Of a DNA stretch of 64,000 bases, positions 34,464 through 46,422 are shown piece by piece (the first letter of the stretch is position 1; every line of letters starts with the position of its first letter). This DNA comes from Rheum nobile (lineage: Eukaryota; Streptophyta; Magnoliopsida; Caryophyllales; Polygonaceae), in the NCBI GenBank assembly GCA_027886185.1, contig WOAB01000728.1:1054001-1118000 (forward strand). Reading direction: 5' to 3'. Below the pieces are notes generated by a model. It saw only the letters and a list, made by a program, of their open reading frames with translations. It did no database searches and was not told the origin of the DNA. The position numbers and the translations under genes are program-made.

Positions 34464-35997
34464 GGCTTACCTAGACGTCGTCAAAAAATTAGTGGGTAAA
34501 TTCCAAAACTTTACCATCCGACAAGTCCCACGCGATCTCAACACTCAAGCCGACGCCTTAGCAAACCTCGGGTCCGCCCTACATCCCGACGACTTCCATA
34601 ATATCCCATTAGCACACATTACGACTCCAGCAGTCCCCAAGACATTCAAAGCAACCAGTTGTGACGACACTCGAGCAACAAAAGAACTGCCCTTGGAGGA
34701 AGTCGTCTCAGCAGAAGTAGGCGACAACAAAGAGGATGACCTTATAAACGACCAAGATGATTGGACTGTACCTTACATCAAATGGATGAAGGATGGAATA
34801 CTCCCAAGCACACAAAGGAGAAGCTAAAAAACTCAAGGTACGAGCAACAACCTTCGACATACAAGATAATGTTTTATTCAAGCGATCTATCACAGGTCTA
34901 TACCTACGCTGCCTCAAAACAACCGAGGTTAGACGAGTCTTACAATCCCTACACGACGAAGAATGTGGAAACCACACTGAGAGACGTAGCATATCCGACA
35001 AAGCTCTCAGGACAGGTTACTACTGGCCAACGATGAACAGGGACGCAACCGAATATGTCAAAAAATGCGATGCCTGCCAGCGGCATGTGCCCATTATACA
35101 CCAACCATCAGAAATGATGCACCCAACATTGGCACCTTGGCCTTTCATGCGATGGGGAATGGACATCGTAGGAAAACTACCACCAGCATCGGGATAATGT
35201 GTCTTCTTCCTTGCTATGACTGACTATTTTTCTAAATGGATCGAAGATGAAGAATATCAAGAGGTAAAAGAAAAATACGTCATTTCATTTATAAAACGTA
35301 ATATTCTATGCTGATTTGGCGTCCCTTCAGAAATCATATGCGACAATGGCTCCCAATTCATCGGTAACAAGACGCGATCCTTTTGCAAGCAATGGAACAT
35401 CACCTTGGTCACATCTATACCACGATATCCACAATCCAACGGCCAAGCCGAGTCCAGCAATAAGATCATCATAAACAATCTCAAAAAACGCCTCATAGGG
35501 GCAAAGGGGAAATGGGCAGACAATCTCCCTTTGATATTATGGTCTGACAGAACCACCCCGAAGAACGCGACTGGGCAATCCCCCTTCTCACTGGTCTATG
35601 GGAGTGAGGCAGTCATCCCTGCCGAACTCCTCATCCCAACAGCCATATATGGGTTACAAACCCCGGAGTAGAACAACGTCGAGTATCTCACAACCTCGAC
35701 ACTGCGGACGAGATCAGAGAAAGAACCAGAATCCGGATGGTCAAGTACCAACAACAAGTCGCCAGAAGCTACAACAAAAATGTCTGTATCAAGGTCTTCA
35801 AGGTAAGAGATTGGGTCCTAAGGAAAATATTCCAGAATACTCGAGATCCAGTCGACGAAAAGCTAGCACCTCAATGGGAAGGATCGTATCTCATTAAAGA
35901 GATTATTGGTCAAGGAGCATATCGACTGGAAACAAAGGATGGACAACCACTTCCGCAAAGTTGGAACGCGACCCATCTAAAGTTGTATCACTTTTAA
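34464..35997 (+). pseudogene. pol: Element E pol part 2: second RNase H end and integrase
   Basis: AYLDVVKKL continues directly from 32055 once the solo LTR is removed. Integrase shows CDACQRH (about 35070), TDYFSKW (about 35220), CDNGSQF (about 35340), NGQAESSNK (about 35440) and a tail ending LKLYHF at 35997. A frameshift near 34805 and stops near 35195, 35311 and 35669 break it. Confidence 0.9.
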
Positions 35998-36082
35998 TTC
36001 TTACATTTTTGTGTTCCTTTAATGTCCATTCAATTACATTCATCCTCATCTTTTTACTGACTTAAGCATCGGAGGGCCGTTG

Positions 36083-36957
36083 TGATGTGTCCTTGCCTCC
36101 TGTGTCAAGCCAAGTTGTCAAAGGAGACGACTTGGATCTAGTCTTAGTTGGGAAGTCACGTCTGAACGTCACAGTGGTGGTGATCGCAAACGGAAGAACG
36201 CAATGATGGTGGTGGTGGCGATCACGGTGGCGATGGAAGGGAGTTGATGAGAGTATGGATAGTGGTGGCGGAAGCGATTGGATGGAGGGATATACGACTT
36301 GAAGGGACAAGTCGTTGATGTCGTAACGTCGACTGCGGAGGGGATAAGCTCGATGGAGATTGAGTGGTTGCCGTAGCGTCGGTGGCGGAGTGAATGAGGA
36401 TGAGAGGGATATGGGTGACGTCCGATCAAGGGAAGGAGGGAATAACACTCGACTTAAAACCTTGAACTTTAACTTGAACGTGAGAAATAAAGAGTACAAA
36501 GTAGGATATAAATAGGGAAGGGATCTCGACCAAGACCTAATGGGCTTGGGTCGAAACGAGCCTAAGGGCTAGCCCATGCAAGCATGCAAAAGGCACTCGC
36601 CCTAAAAGATAGAACGACTAAAAAGGAAACTATCTAAAATGCTATAAATAAGGAAACTATCTAAAACGCTATAAATAAGGAAACTATTTAAAAAGAACGC
36701 AATCTTCAGAAAGAACGCATAAAGTGATGAAGGTGGTTGAGCCGCTTGAGGGAGATCGCGTTCAACATGGAGTCACTTGAAGGAAGACGCGTTGAGGCAC
36801 GCGATCTTTGGATTTGGATGAAGACGCTTGATGAAGATCGCGGTCTTCATGCTTGGCTCTTCTGAGCTCACAGTCATCGCGTTCTTCCTCGTCTTGAACC
36901 AAGGTGGTCTCCAAGGTCTTGGACGAGCCCGGCTTGGGTCGATGCAGGGTCGCATCA
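36083..36957 (+). mobile_element. Solo LTR-like insertion, 875 bp, target duplication CGTTG
   Basis: TGATGTGTCC to GTCGCATCA with CGTTG on both sides (36078-36082, 36958-36962). The ends also form an imperfect inverted repeat of about 13 bp, so a non-LTR origin is not excluded. TATAAATA occurs at 36509 and in a 27-bp tandem repeat at 36624-36690, which favours an LTR read on the plus strand. It sits in the 3' noncoding part of element E. Confidence 0.75.
36624..36690 (+). repeat. 27-bp tandem repeat carrying TATAAATA
   Basis: Two full units starting AGGAAACTATCTAAAA and ending GCTATAAATA, plus a partial third. Confidence 0.75.
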
Positions 36958-37160
36958 CGTTGGGTGTGCTCTTTGACCTTTTTCTTATGTGTTTTGAGTC
37001 GACTGGAACAGAAAACAAGAGGCCTCAAAAACAAAGATCACATTCATACAAGACAAACACTTCTATACATTAAAGCGCTTACATGACACGGTCGATCGGT
37101 ACACGGGGAATGGAGGGACAACACAAGATACCCTATTTACAATACTTGTCATGTGTATGG

Positions 37161-37831
37161 TGTTTTGGGGTGAAACGATCGGACGACCTAAATCGCCTTA
37201 GACGGGGTAACTAGTCGATCGGGTGATAGAAAACAATCCAAACCAAATAGATAATAGACAAGCAAAGAGCAAATGCAGAATAGAGAAATGATTTTATTAG
37301 ATAATATATTGATCGGATTGAATCGAGATACAACTTATCGTAATAAGGCAGAGTGATCTTATTGGATTCGACCAGTAATTCTTAGGTTGCGACCGGTGGC
37401 GAATAAGCGGGGGTGATTGCTGGAGAGCTAGACGGGCAGTGAAAGTGTTGTTCTGTTTTGTTTCTGAACGAGAATGCTTGAGTGTGTAACGTGCTTGTAT
37501 CCGTCCCCTCTTATCTTCCTCTTCGTCCATATATGGTAAGTTCTTCGTGCCTCTGACCGTTATATTTCGATCCCATCCTTATCTTCAACACCGGGATTTA
37601 ATTACGGAGATTCTGTCACTAATTGCTGCTATTATGGTGTTGTGTAAATGTTGTGGCCGTTGATCAATCCTGGCATTTAATGCTTGGCGGGATCTTTGCG
37701 ATCTTGTCGGAGGACGTTCGACTGGAGAAGCCTCGTCGCCTTCTCTGGGTTTCTCTTCTGTTCTTCCGATCCGTCATGGGCCTGGGCTTGTCTTGCTCGA
37801 TCCACCTTCCCAGGGGACGTCAGGCCCAACA
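37161..37831 (-). repeat. 3' LTR of element D
   Basis: TGTTTTGGGG to GGCCCAACA on the plus strand, 671 bp. The minus-strand start TGTTGGGCC matches the LTR starts of A and B. Confidence 0.95.
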
Positions 37832-38119
37832 ATAGCCCCAAGTTGCCTTGGGGCTTGCAGTTTAGGCAAGTAAGCGGAATCCGAGGCAACTTCTCCATAC
37901 ACGATCTTCACCATCCTTTTTTGACGCAGTTGCCCAGGGCTACATGGCGCAAGATCGGAGCACAATGCGACTCCTCTGCAGATCATCATTTCCCTCCATA
38001 AATTCGGAGCAGAGGGGAGCGATTATACTTCACTTCATCTTCTCTCGCAAGCTTCTTTGGTAAGTCTTCCAGCCTCTTTAGCCATAGCTTTTCGATTTCC
38101 TTCTTTTTCCGTTCTTGAA

Positions 38120-40041
38120 ATGGTTTCTAGCGAAGCTTCCGAGTCGTCGAAGACTCTCTCTGATTCGCGCGAGGGCGAAGCTCCTCCCCTCTTCATTCTG
38201 AAAGAATCCGACGCTCTGACAAGCACCATGTCCCAGGCGGAGTTGGAGCAAATTCTTCAAGTTGGAGGCTTTCCGCCGGAGGCGGTCGCCAGGCTGCCTC
38301 ACCCGGACGAGAGGGCCGATGCTCGATATGAAGGATGGGTTTGTTTCTATGCCTATCCGTTTTGGATAGGACATAAGTTTCCTTTCTCTCCCCTCGTTAG
38401 GGATTTCTTGGCTGCTCTGGCGTTGGCGCCGTGTCAGGTGATGCCACAAGCGTGGAGGGTTCTCAGGGTCTTGGACCTTGTGAACATCCGATCTGGGGCC
38501 GGTTTTGATTTTGATGCTTTGTGGTACAACTATTTCTTAGGGTCGAAGAGTTCCTCTCGTGTTCAGTTACGTATCCGACATGGTCGGAAGCCTTTGGTAC
38601 AGAATCTTGATGTCAACGACTGTGGATGGGGGTCGAAGTTCTTCTTTGTCGAACGTTCTTCTCTGGAGAAGGGGGGAGAATGTTCGTTCCTGTTGACGGA
38701 GTAGCGAGTTGAGAGTATGTATTTGTCTTCTTTTTTGTTTGTTTATGTGTCTTAACTCTTTGCTTTAAGTTTTCTTTTTCGTAGTTCCTGAGCCAAAAGA
38801 TTTGGAGGTGAGCGCTCGGTCGAAAGGTCTGTCCAATATTGTCCTGGGTGTTCTAGCATCGGAGAGGAGTTTTACCAACGTCAACCTGTTGTCAGCACCT
38901 CTTTCTGGTCAAGAAGTCATGTCGATTGTCTCATCATCTCGTGCCAAGGGTGAGCTCTCGACCCTGAGAATTCTTTCTGTTCTTTTTCACTTTGTCGTGT
39001 GTTTTAAGATTTTTGCTTCGTCTTGTCGTGCCAGCTTCCCCTGGTGGTCGAGTGAGTGCTCGTTTAAAGGGAGCATCTGGGAAAGGTTTGATTGAGCAAA
39101 GGAAGGCGGCGGCCAAAGCCGCGTCGAGTAAGTCTGTTCCGGCGGACTCGGCGCTTCCAGCCAAAGTTGGTTCTAAGAGGAAGGCGGATGTTCAGTCTGA
39201 TGATGTCAAAGTGGAGGAGATCCCTAGGAAGAAGGAGGCGACTACCGAGGGGATCGGCAAGATTGGCGCAGTCGGTCAATCGATTGTTGATCTCTTCCAC
39301 GCTCAGGATCCGACTTTGAAATCGGAAGTCGGTGATGTTTCCCCTTTGGACTGCATTGGTGAAGCGGGATGCTTTGCGTGGAGGGTGAGTTGCCCTCTAT
39401 TTGTGCTTTTTCTCTTTTTCTTTCGTTTGGCCATGTCTTCTGACTATGTGTTGCATTGTCGTGTGAGATTTTAGACTTTCCAGTATCTCTTTGGGGCCTA
39501 TTCTGGTGTCAAGACAATGGTCGCCAAGGCTGAGGAAAGGGCTGCTAGGACAGAGTCCGACCTTGCGTCCTTGAGGACCAAACTAGAGGGAGCGGAGAGC
39601 CGTTGTCGTGAGACTGAGCGTCGCCTTACAAGGGAGTTAAAGAGTTGCCAAGAGGAGCTGGTTGCGAGTCGGAAAGAGTTTGAGTAGAGCCGATCAGGCG
39701 TTGAGGAAGAGGTGAAGCAGGCTCGGATTGCTGCTGGTCAGATCGCAGGCGATGTCGGTGCTTTTTATGCACTGAAGTCGCGTGTCGAGATGATCGAAGA
39801 GTTCGATGAAGGCAAGCATGAGCTCTGGGACTTGAAGGCAGAAAAGGAGACTCTGGACTCCATGTTTCCGAAGGGAAATCCTGGTCAGGAGCTGTTTTGC
39901 TTGGCTGGCGTCGGAGAGGAGGCCATGGATGAGGACGCTGGAGAGGACGAGGCCCATTCTGGCGATGTCGAGCCGACTAATGGTGTAGCCTCTCTGGAGC
40001 CAGCCCTTGTCGAAGGTAAGGCCGTTGTCCCCGATGCCTGA
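38120..40041 (+). pseudogene. Element D antisense gene, four exons, two TAG stops
   Basis: Best copy of the extra gene. Proposed exons are 38120-38714, 38785-38949, 39035-39384 and 39484-40041; phases agree across all junctions (555 codons). Donors are GTATGT, GTGAGC and GTGAGT; acceptors CGTAG, GCCAG and TCCAG. Exon 1 carries a Transposase_28-like domain (GWVCFYAYPFWIGHKFPF, LAPCQVMPQAWRVL, FDFDALWYNYF, LDVNDCGW). Exon 3 is basic and low in complexity with SKRKAD, a possible nuclear signal. Exon 4 is a long coiled coil followed by an acidic tail ending VVPDA. TAG at 38702 replaces a conserved tryptophan and TAG at 39685 interrupts the coiled coil. An upstream in-frame ATG at 38057 is also possible. 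Function is unknown. Confidence 0.82.
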
Positions 40042-40109
40042 TTTGTTTTTCTTGCGTAGTTTGACTCGTTGTCCCACTTGTGCGTGGGTTTAGACATTTG
40101 GTATTTTTG

Positions 40110-40224
40110 GCGACCCGTCCACCATCGCGGGTTGCAGAATGTTTTTAAGTGAATGCTTGATGAAGTCCTACAGATGTGTAGGCAGACAATATGTTTTAGC
40201 GACCCGTCCACCATCACGGGTCGC
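40110..40224. other. Two conserved hairpins after the element D antisense gene
   Basis: GCGACCCGT, loop CCACCATC, ACGGGTCGC at 40199-40224 is a perfect 9-bp stem. A near copy lies at 40110-40135, preceded by CCCAC...GTGGG near 40070. Elements A, B and E have one copy of each. They lie between convergent 3' ends. Confidence 0.65.
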
Positions 40225-40765
40225 GTATTTTGTATAAAAATGCTTGTGTTTTTATTCAATGCAATTTGTCTTTACATATAAGATCGTACGTTTTCTTGTT
40301 TCGTACATGCCGTCAGACATCCAAGGGGATTGTCAATAGCGTTTTGTGTTTGGTGTGTCGGTTTTGCCCGTGTGCTCCGTCGAGTGGGGCTCCCCGTATG
40401 TATGTGTGTAAAACAGGCCTGTAAATGTTTGTGTATGTGTTAGTCATGACTTTATGTCGGGGAGGTAAGAAATATGTTTCTATTGCGTGAATGTAATAAG
40501 GTGTCGTACCTTATGTTTTGTATAAGGCAGGCAGTGTGCCGACGTGTATGTGTTGTTCATCTCCCCGTGTTCCGATCGATCGTGTAATGTAAGCGCTTTT
40601 TGCGGATGACTGGATCCAATGTATGTGTCAATGCAGTTCTGCATTCGTGTTTTTGTAAGGATGAGGTCCTCACTTAGTGTCAAATGATAGTTTGTAAAGG
40701 AAGGTAGAGATGTGCATGCAATAATAAGCGATGTGCGAGTTTTTGTAGTGTCTTACCTTATCAGT
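40225..40765. other. Intergenic part of element D
   Basis: 540 bp, T/G-rich, between the hairpins and the end of integrase. No domain recognised. Confidence 0.6.
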
Positions 40766-43700
40766 TCAGAAATGGTATAGCTTTAGATGTGCCACGTTCC
40801 AACTTCTTGGAATTGGTTGTCCGTCTTTGTCTTCTAATTCATACGCTCCCTGTCCGACCACTTTGGTGATCAAGTAGGGTCCTTCCCATTGTGGTGCGAG
40901 TTTTCCGTCGGATGGATTCTTGGTGTTCTGGAAGGTTTTCCTAAGGACCCAATCTCCGACTGTGAATGCCTTGATCCTGACGTTCTTGTTGTAGCTCCTT
41001 GCGACCTGTTGTTGAAATCTAACCATCCTGATTCGAGCTTTTTCTCTGATCTCGTCCACTGTGTCTAGGTTATGAGCCAATTCAATATCGTTTTGCTTGC
41101 TCGTTTGGAGGTTGCAACGGGCGGTCGGAACCAGTAACTCGGCCGGAATGACTGCCTCACTCCCGTAGACGAGGGAAAAAGGCGATTGTCCGGTCGCATT
41201 TTTTGGAGTAGTTCTGTCGGACCAGAGAATGTATGGGAGTTCGTCGGCCCATTTGCCCTTAGCCCTAGTGAGGCGTTTCTTGAGATTGCTGATAATGATT
41301 TTGTTGCTAGACTCAGCCTGTCCGTTGGATTGCGGGTACCGAGGTATGGACGTGACCAACTTGATGTTCTATTGGTCGCAGAAGGCTCGAGTCTTATGAC
41401 TGATGAATTGGGAACCGTTGTCGCACACGATTTCTGATGGGATGCCAAATATGCACAAGATATTGCGTTTTATGAATGAAATGACGTGATGATCTTTTAC
41501 CTCTCTGTAGGCTTCGACTTCGATCCACTTAGAGAAGTAGTCCGTCATGGCGAGGAAGAAGACTCTTTGACCCGACGCGGGAGGGAGCTTCCCGACGATG
41601 TCCATCCCCCATCTCATAAAGGGACATGGAGCCAGAGTCGGATGGAGGAGCTCTGAAGGTTGGTGATGGACGGGTGCATGCCGCTGACAGGCATCGCACT
41701 TTTTGGTGTAGTCCATAGCGTCCTTGTTCATCGTCGGCCAGTAGTACCCATTTCATAGGGCTTTTCCCGAGAGGCTTCGTCCTCCAGTATGATTCCCACA
41801 CTCTCCTTCGTGTAGCGATTGTAGGATGCATCCGACCTCGGAGGTCTTGAGGCATCGTAGGAGTAGCCCTATGACAGATCTTTTGTACAAGATGTTATCT
41901 ATGATATCGAAAGAGAGTGCTTGTACCTTGAGCCGCTTTGCTTCTGTTTTGTCGTCGGGCAGAATGCCGTCTTTCAACCATCTGATGTAAGGTAGCATCC
42001 AATCGTCATTGTTGTCGATGATGTCTTCTTCTGGTCGGCCGCCGACTTCCATGGCGACGAGTTCTTCAAGCGGTGTCGTTGACTCGACGGACGTCCTGGG
42101 GACGGCTGGGGTCATGATGTGGGCCAATGGTATGTGCAGAAATTCCTTCGGGTCTAGGACGGATCCTAGATTGGCAAGTGCGTCAGCTTGGGAGTTAAAA
42201 TCTATGGGTACCTCTCTGATGTTGAATGCTTGGAATTGTCCGATCAGCTTCTTGGCTACCTCCAGGTAGGCTATCATCCTGACGTCTTTAGCACTGTACG
42301 ATCCTTGTATTTGGTTTACGACCAGCAAGGAGTCGCAAACGACTTCGATCTCTCGGACCCCTAGGTCACGAGCCAAGATGAGTCCGAATATGAGTGCTTC
42401 GTATTCAGCTTCGTTGTTAGTCGCATCCCACTCGCATCTGACGGCCTGAGCTATCTTGTCCCCTTGTGGCGATTTCAGCACGACCCCTAGCCTCGATCCT
42501 CTGGAGTTCGACGCTCCATCTATGTGGAGCTCCCATGTACCTGTTTCTTCCGTTGCGAGCAGTTGTGTTGCTTCTCTTGTGGCTTCTTGCTCTAGGGTCG
42601 GACTGAAATCGGCCACAAAGTCGGCTAAGGCTTGCGACTTGATCGTTGTCCTGGGCTCGTACTCGATGTCGTAACCACTGAGGTGTATAGCCCATTTGGT
42701 CATTCGTCCTGTAAACTCGGGTTTCCTCATGATTGCTCTCATGTGATGATTAGTGCGGACAATAATATTATGTGATTCAAAATAGGGTTTGAGTTTGTTC
42801 GAGGCCATTACCAACGATAGTACGAGCTTCTCGAATGACGAATACCTTGTTTCTGCTGGCAACAGCGTCTGACTGACGTAGTATATCGGTGACTGCTTGG
42901 CATCCTCTTCCCTGATGAGTACTGCGCTTACGGCTGATTCTGACACTGCAAGATATAGAAATAAGGGCTCGTCGCCTTTAGGTTTGGTCAGTAACATGGG
43001 ACTGGCCAAGTACTCTTTCAAGTTCTGGAACGCTGCTTCGTGTTCTTCCGTCCATTGAAAGGACTTGTTTTTCCTGAGAGCGCCGTGGAAGGGTTTGCAC
43101 TTGTCGGATGATTTGGAGATGAATCTGTTCAGAGCTGTTATCCGACCCGTGAGCTTTTGTACGTCTTTGATGCATCGGGGGGATCGAAGATTGACGAGAG
43201 CCTTGATCTGTTCTGGGTTGGCTTCTATTCCTCTTTGTGTCACCATGTACCCCAAGAACTTCCCTGATGACACTCCGAAGGAACATTTAGTAGGGTTTAG
43301 TTTCATATTGTACCTTTTGAGCACCTCGAAGCTGTCGCGTAGGTGGTCTATGTGATCTTCTTTCTTTTTGGACTTGACCAACATGTCGTCTATGTAGACT
43401 TCCATCGTGTCTCCGATCTGATCTTTGAACATCTTGTTGACTAGTCGCTGATAGGTAGCCCCTGCATTTTTTAGGCCAAAGGGCATTACTTTGTAACAGT
43501 AGATACCTTGGCTAGTGACGAATGCTGTTTTTTCCTGATCGTCGGGTTCCATGAGGATTTGATTGTAGCCGCTGAAAGCATCCATGAAGGTAAGCATTTC
43601 ATGCCCTACTGTGGCGTCGACCATGGCGTCGATGTGGGGTAGTGGGAACGAGTCTTTGGGACAAGCCTTGTTGAGATATGTGAAGTCGATGCAGACTCTC

Positions 43701-44062
43701 CACTTGCCGTTCTTTTTCTGGACTACGACCACGTTGGCTAGCCACTCAGGATAATGGACTTCTCTTATTTTCCCTGTTTCCAATAAGCTCTTGACTTCGT
43801 CGTCAATTATCTTGTTCCGCTCAGGGGCAAACTTCCTGCGTTTTTGCTTAACAGGGGGATGAGATGGATCTACATTCAATTTATGCGTAATAATGTTTGG
43901 AGATATTCCGACCATATCCTCATGCGACCATGCGAAGCAATCGGCATTGATCCTAAGAAAATCAAGAAGTTGTTGTCTGGTCGAGTCATCCAAGTCCAAC
44001 CTGACCCTTACCGTTTGGTGTGGCTTTGAAGGGTCCAGTACGATCTCGTCGAGTTTTTCCAT
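40766..44062 (-). pseudogene. pol: Element D pol: intact RT and RNase H, broken integrase
   Basis: 44062-41753 is one open frame of 769 codons with ATG start. It holds RT (CIDFTYLNKACPK, MEVYIDDMLVK), connection, RNase H, second RNase H (HIDGASNSRGSRLG) and the start of integrase. Integrase continues in the same frame but is cut by two stops, near 41753 (before NGYYWPT) and 41369 (a tryptophan turned TAG). The three catalytic motifs TDYFSKW, CDNGSQF and GQAESSN are all present, and the tail ends LKLYHF at 40766. No chromodomain is seen. Only two point changes disable this reading frame. Confidence 0.93.
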
Positions 44063-44201
44063 TTCTGGTTCGATGTACCGACTGGATCCTTCGCCGCTCT
44101 GTGATTGCTATGCGGTCTGATGTTCGACTGCGTTCTTCATGGAAGCGACGTAGCACTCTTTAGCGGTCCTTTGGTCTCCTCGGATTTCTTGTACTCCCCA
44201 T

Positions 44202-44522
44202 TCAGTGGGAAACTTGATGATACGTCGAGGGTACCGCTCTCATAGCGTGTATCCATGGCCTGCCAAGAATACAATTGTAGGGAGATGGACAATCTAGGAT
44301 CAAGAATTTCACCTGTTGGTTGATTCCTCCAGCGTATGTGGTTAGAATGATTTCACCAGTCGTATGTTTAACCTCACCGCTGAACCCGACCAGTGGGGTC
44401 GACTTTTTGATTAGGTCGTTTTCAGCTAGACCCATTTCTTTAAGAGCGTCGAGGGTCAAAAGATTGGTTGAACTCCCTGTATCGATTAGTACCCTTTGTA
44501 TTAAGCAGTTACCAATAGACAA
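44202..44522 (-). pseudogene. Element D protease
   Basis: Retropepsin with intact LIDTGSSTN active site, VKFLILDCPSPYN and ILGRPWIHAM. It is in a different frame from gag (indel near 44550) and from pol (indel between 44202 and 44062). Confidence 0.88.
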
Positions 44523-44527
44523 AGAGA

Positions 44528-46367
44528 TTACCAGACCATCATGGTGACCGTCGATCCGTCGGAATCGAACTCGTCAAATGTGACTGTCGAAAGGTTGGAG
44601 ATCTTCCTTGGCCTTAATTCTGACGCCTCGGGCTTGTTGCCCTTGCTTTCCTTTGCGTGTCGCTTAGCCGCGGAGTATGTGTTCCCACATACGTCTGATC
44701 CACCTGAAATAGTATTGACAACTTTTGTATGGACGGGGGATGGAGGTTTGTTTTGTTTTACCTGGTCTCGTCGTTTCATGGTGGTTTTTGCCCGCTCCGA
44801 GATTACGTCGCGCAGGAGCCCCTGTGCGAGCAGTCTTGCGACTTCCTTTCGTAGGGCGATGCATTCGTCGGTCGAATGACCATGATCGCCATGGAATTCG
44901 CACCATCGGCTCATGTCTTTCTTGACGTCCGGTCGGTCGCTCTTTCGGGGCCATCTTACTTCCTTTCCATATTTGTCGAAACTCTTGACGAGCTCCGACA
45001 CGGAAATGTTGAAGTTGTAAGATTGGATCCTGGGAGGCAACGCAGGAACGTCTCTCCAGTCCTGGGACCTATCTTGGAAAGAGTTTACCTGACTTAACTC
45101 GTTTCGATTATGAGAGTATGGATGTGGACGTCCGTCTCTACGGTTGTCGGAGAGATTTTTACGATCAGACGGATCGGGCCCGCGTGAGGCTTTTCGCGAC
45201 TCACGGTCCTCTTCCAATCTTACCTCGGCCATGGTCTTGGCCTGGACGTCTTCGAAGCTTTTGTATGGGTACTTGGTAATCTCGTCGTAAAGGTTGATGT
45301 CTTTGATCAGATCTTGTCTGAAGGCTTCGATGGAGGTTGTGACGTCGCAGTGGGGGATCGCCACTTTCTCCTTATTGTACCTGTTGAGATAATTCCTGAG
45401 AGGTTCGTTATACCTTTGTGTGATTCGGTAGAGGTCACTCGACTCGATAGAGGTCACTCGACTGCTTTTCGAGCCTCCGACTACTGGCAAATTGACTTTT
45501 GAAGGAGTTGACCAGATCCGCAAACGATGCAATCGTTCCCTGAGGCAAACGCAAAAACCAAGTTAGTGCGGAACCTACGAGGGTCGTGCCAAAGCTTTTG
45601 CACATGACGGCCTCGCGGTTCTCCCTTGAAACAGATGCAGCCATTAACTTTTGTTTATATATAGAAATATGGTCATCTGGGTCGCTGGTGCCGTCGAATG
45701 TCGCCATGCTGGGAAGATGAAACTTCTTGGGGATCTCGACCCTTGAGATTTCTTCAATGAACGGGGATTCTTCGAATCCGTCGGTCGCTTCCCTCTCGAT
45801 TGGCTACGGGACTCCTGGAAGCCTGTTGAAGCGATCGTCGATCGTCTTCATGTGTTGGTCGAGCGTCTGCTGGAAGAGAGCCAGGACGTCTGGTGGATTG
45901 GTAACCTATGGTTTGTAGATTCGGGCCCCTGCCAACCCGATCGGTGTGGAAAAAGTGACATGGTTAGTCGAAAACGGATTGGTAATAGGAGTTTGAGATG
46001 TACCCTCTGCGTATCCGGATCGTCGCACGCTCGGGGGCGTTGGCTCGACGTTGTCCATGTCGAGGCGTGTTCGGACGTTGCTGTGGAAGGGCATACTCCT
46101 AGATCCTGAAGCCATTGATTGTACCTACGACTTAAGAGACTCATTTTCACGGGTTAGTTGTACGATCTCGGCTTCGAATTGGGTTGACAAGGCGGCGAGA
46201 GATTCGGTTTTTTGGCGCTGCTGGGCTAGTTCCTCTTGGAGGGCGGACATTTTTTGAGAAAGTTCTTGGAACTGGGTTGGAGTAGGGTTTTCGGTTGGGT
46301 CCCCTGGAGTTTGGGTTCCGTCTTCGAGACGTGGTTCTTCGGTGTTGGTAGATGGGTCGATAGTCAT
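44528..46367 (-). pseudogene. gag: Element D gag
   Basis: ATG at 46367, 35 bases after the primer site. N-terminal coiled coil (FQELSQKMSALQEELAQQRQ), stops at 46125 and 45906 in the same frame, then the gag core (MATFDGTSDPDDHISIYKQK, 45707-45435). A 19-bp tandem duplication at 45431-45463 shifts frame. The rest (45532-44528) includes CEFHGDHGHSTDEC (about 44900) and the basic linker to protease. Confidence 0.9.
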
Positions 46368-46401
46368 GGTTGGAAAGTTTCAGAAGGATGATCGGCAAGT
46401 T

Positions 46402-46419
46402 GCCCCACGGTGGGCGCCA
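46402..46419 (-). promoter_or_regulatory. Primer-binding site of element D
   Basis: TGGCGCCCACCGTGGGGC on the minus strand, three bases inside the 5' LTR; same as element E. Confidence 0.7.
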
Positions 46420-46422
46420 AAT

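Noticed and set aside
36062..36499. 145-residue minus-strand frame
   Set aside because: It crosses the boundary of the 875-bp insertion at 36083, so it cannot be an old gene; low-complexity His/Ser text.
37623..38001. Frames of 70-105 residues repeated near 46885-47152
   Set aside because: Both are within the LTRs of element D or run just out of one; duplicated only because the LTR is.
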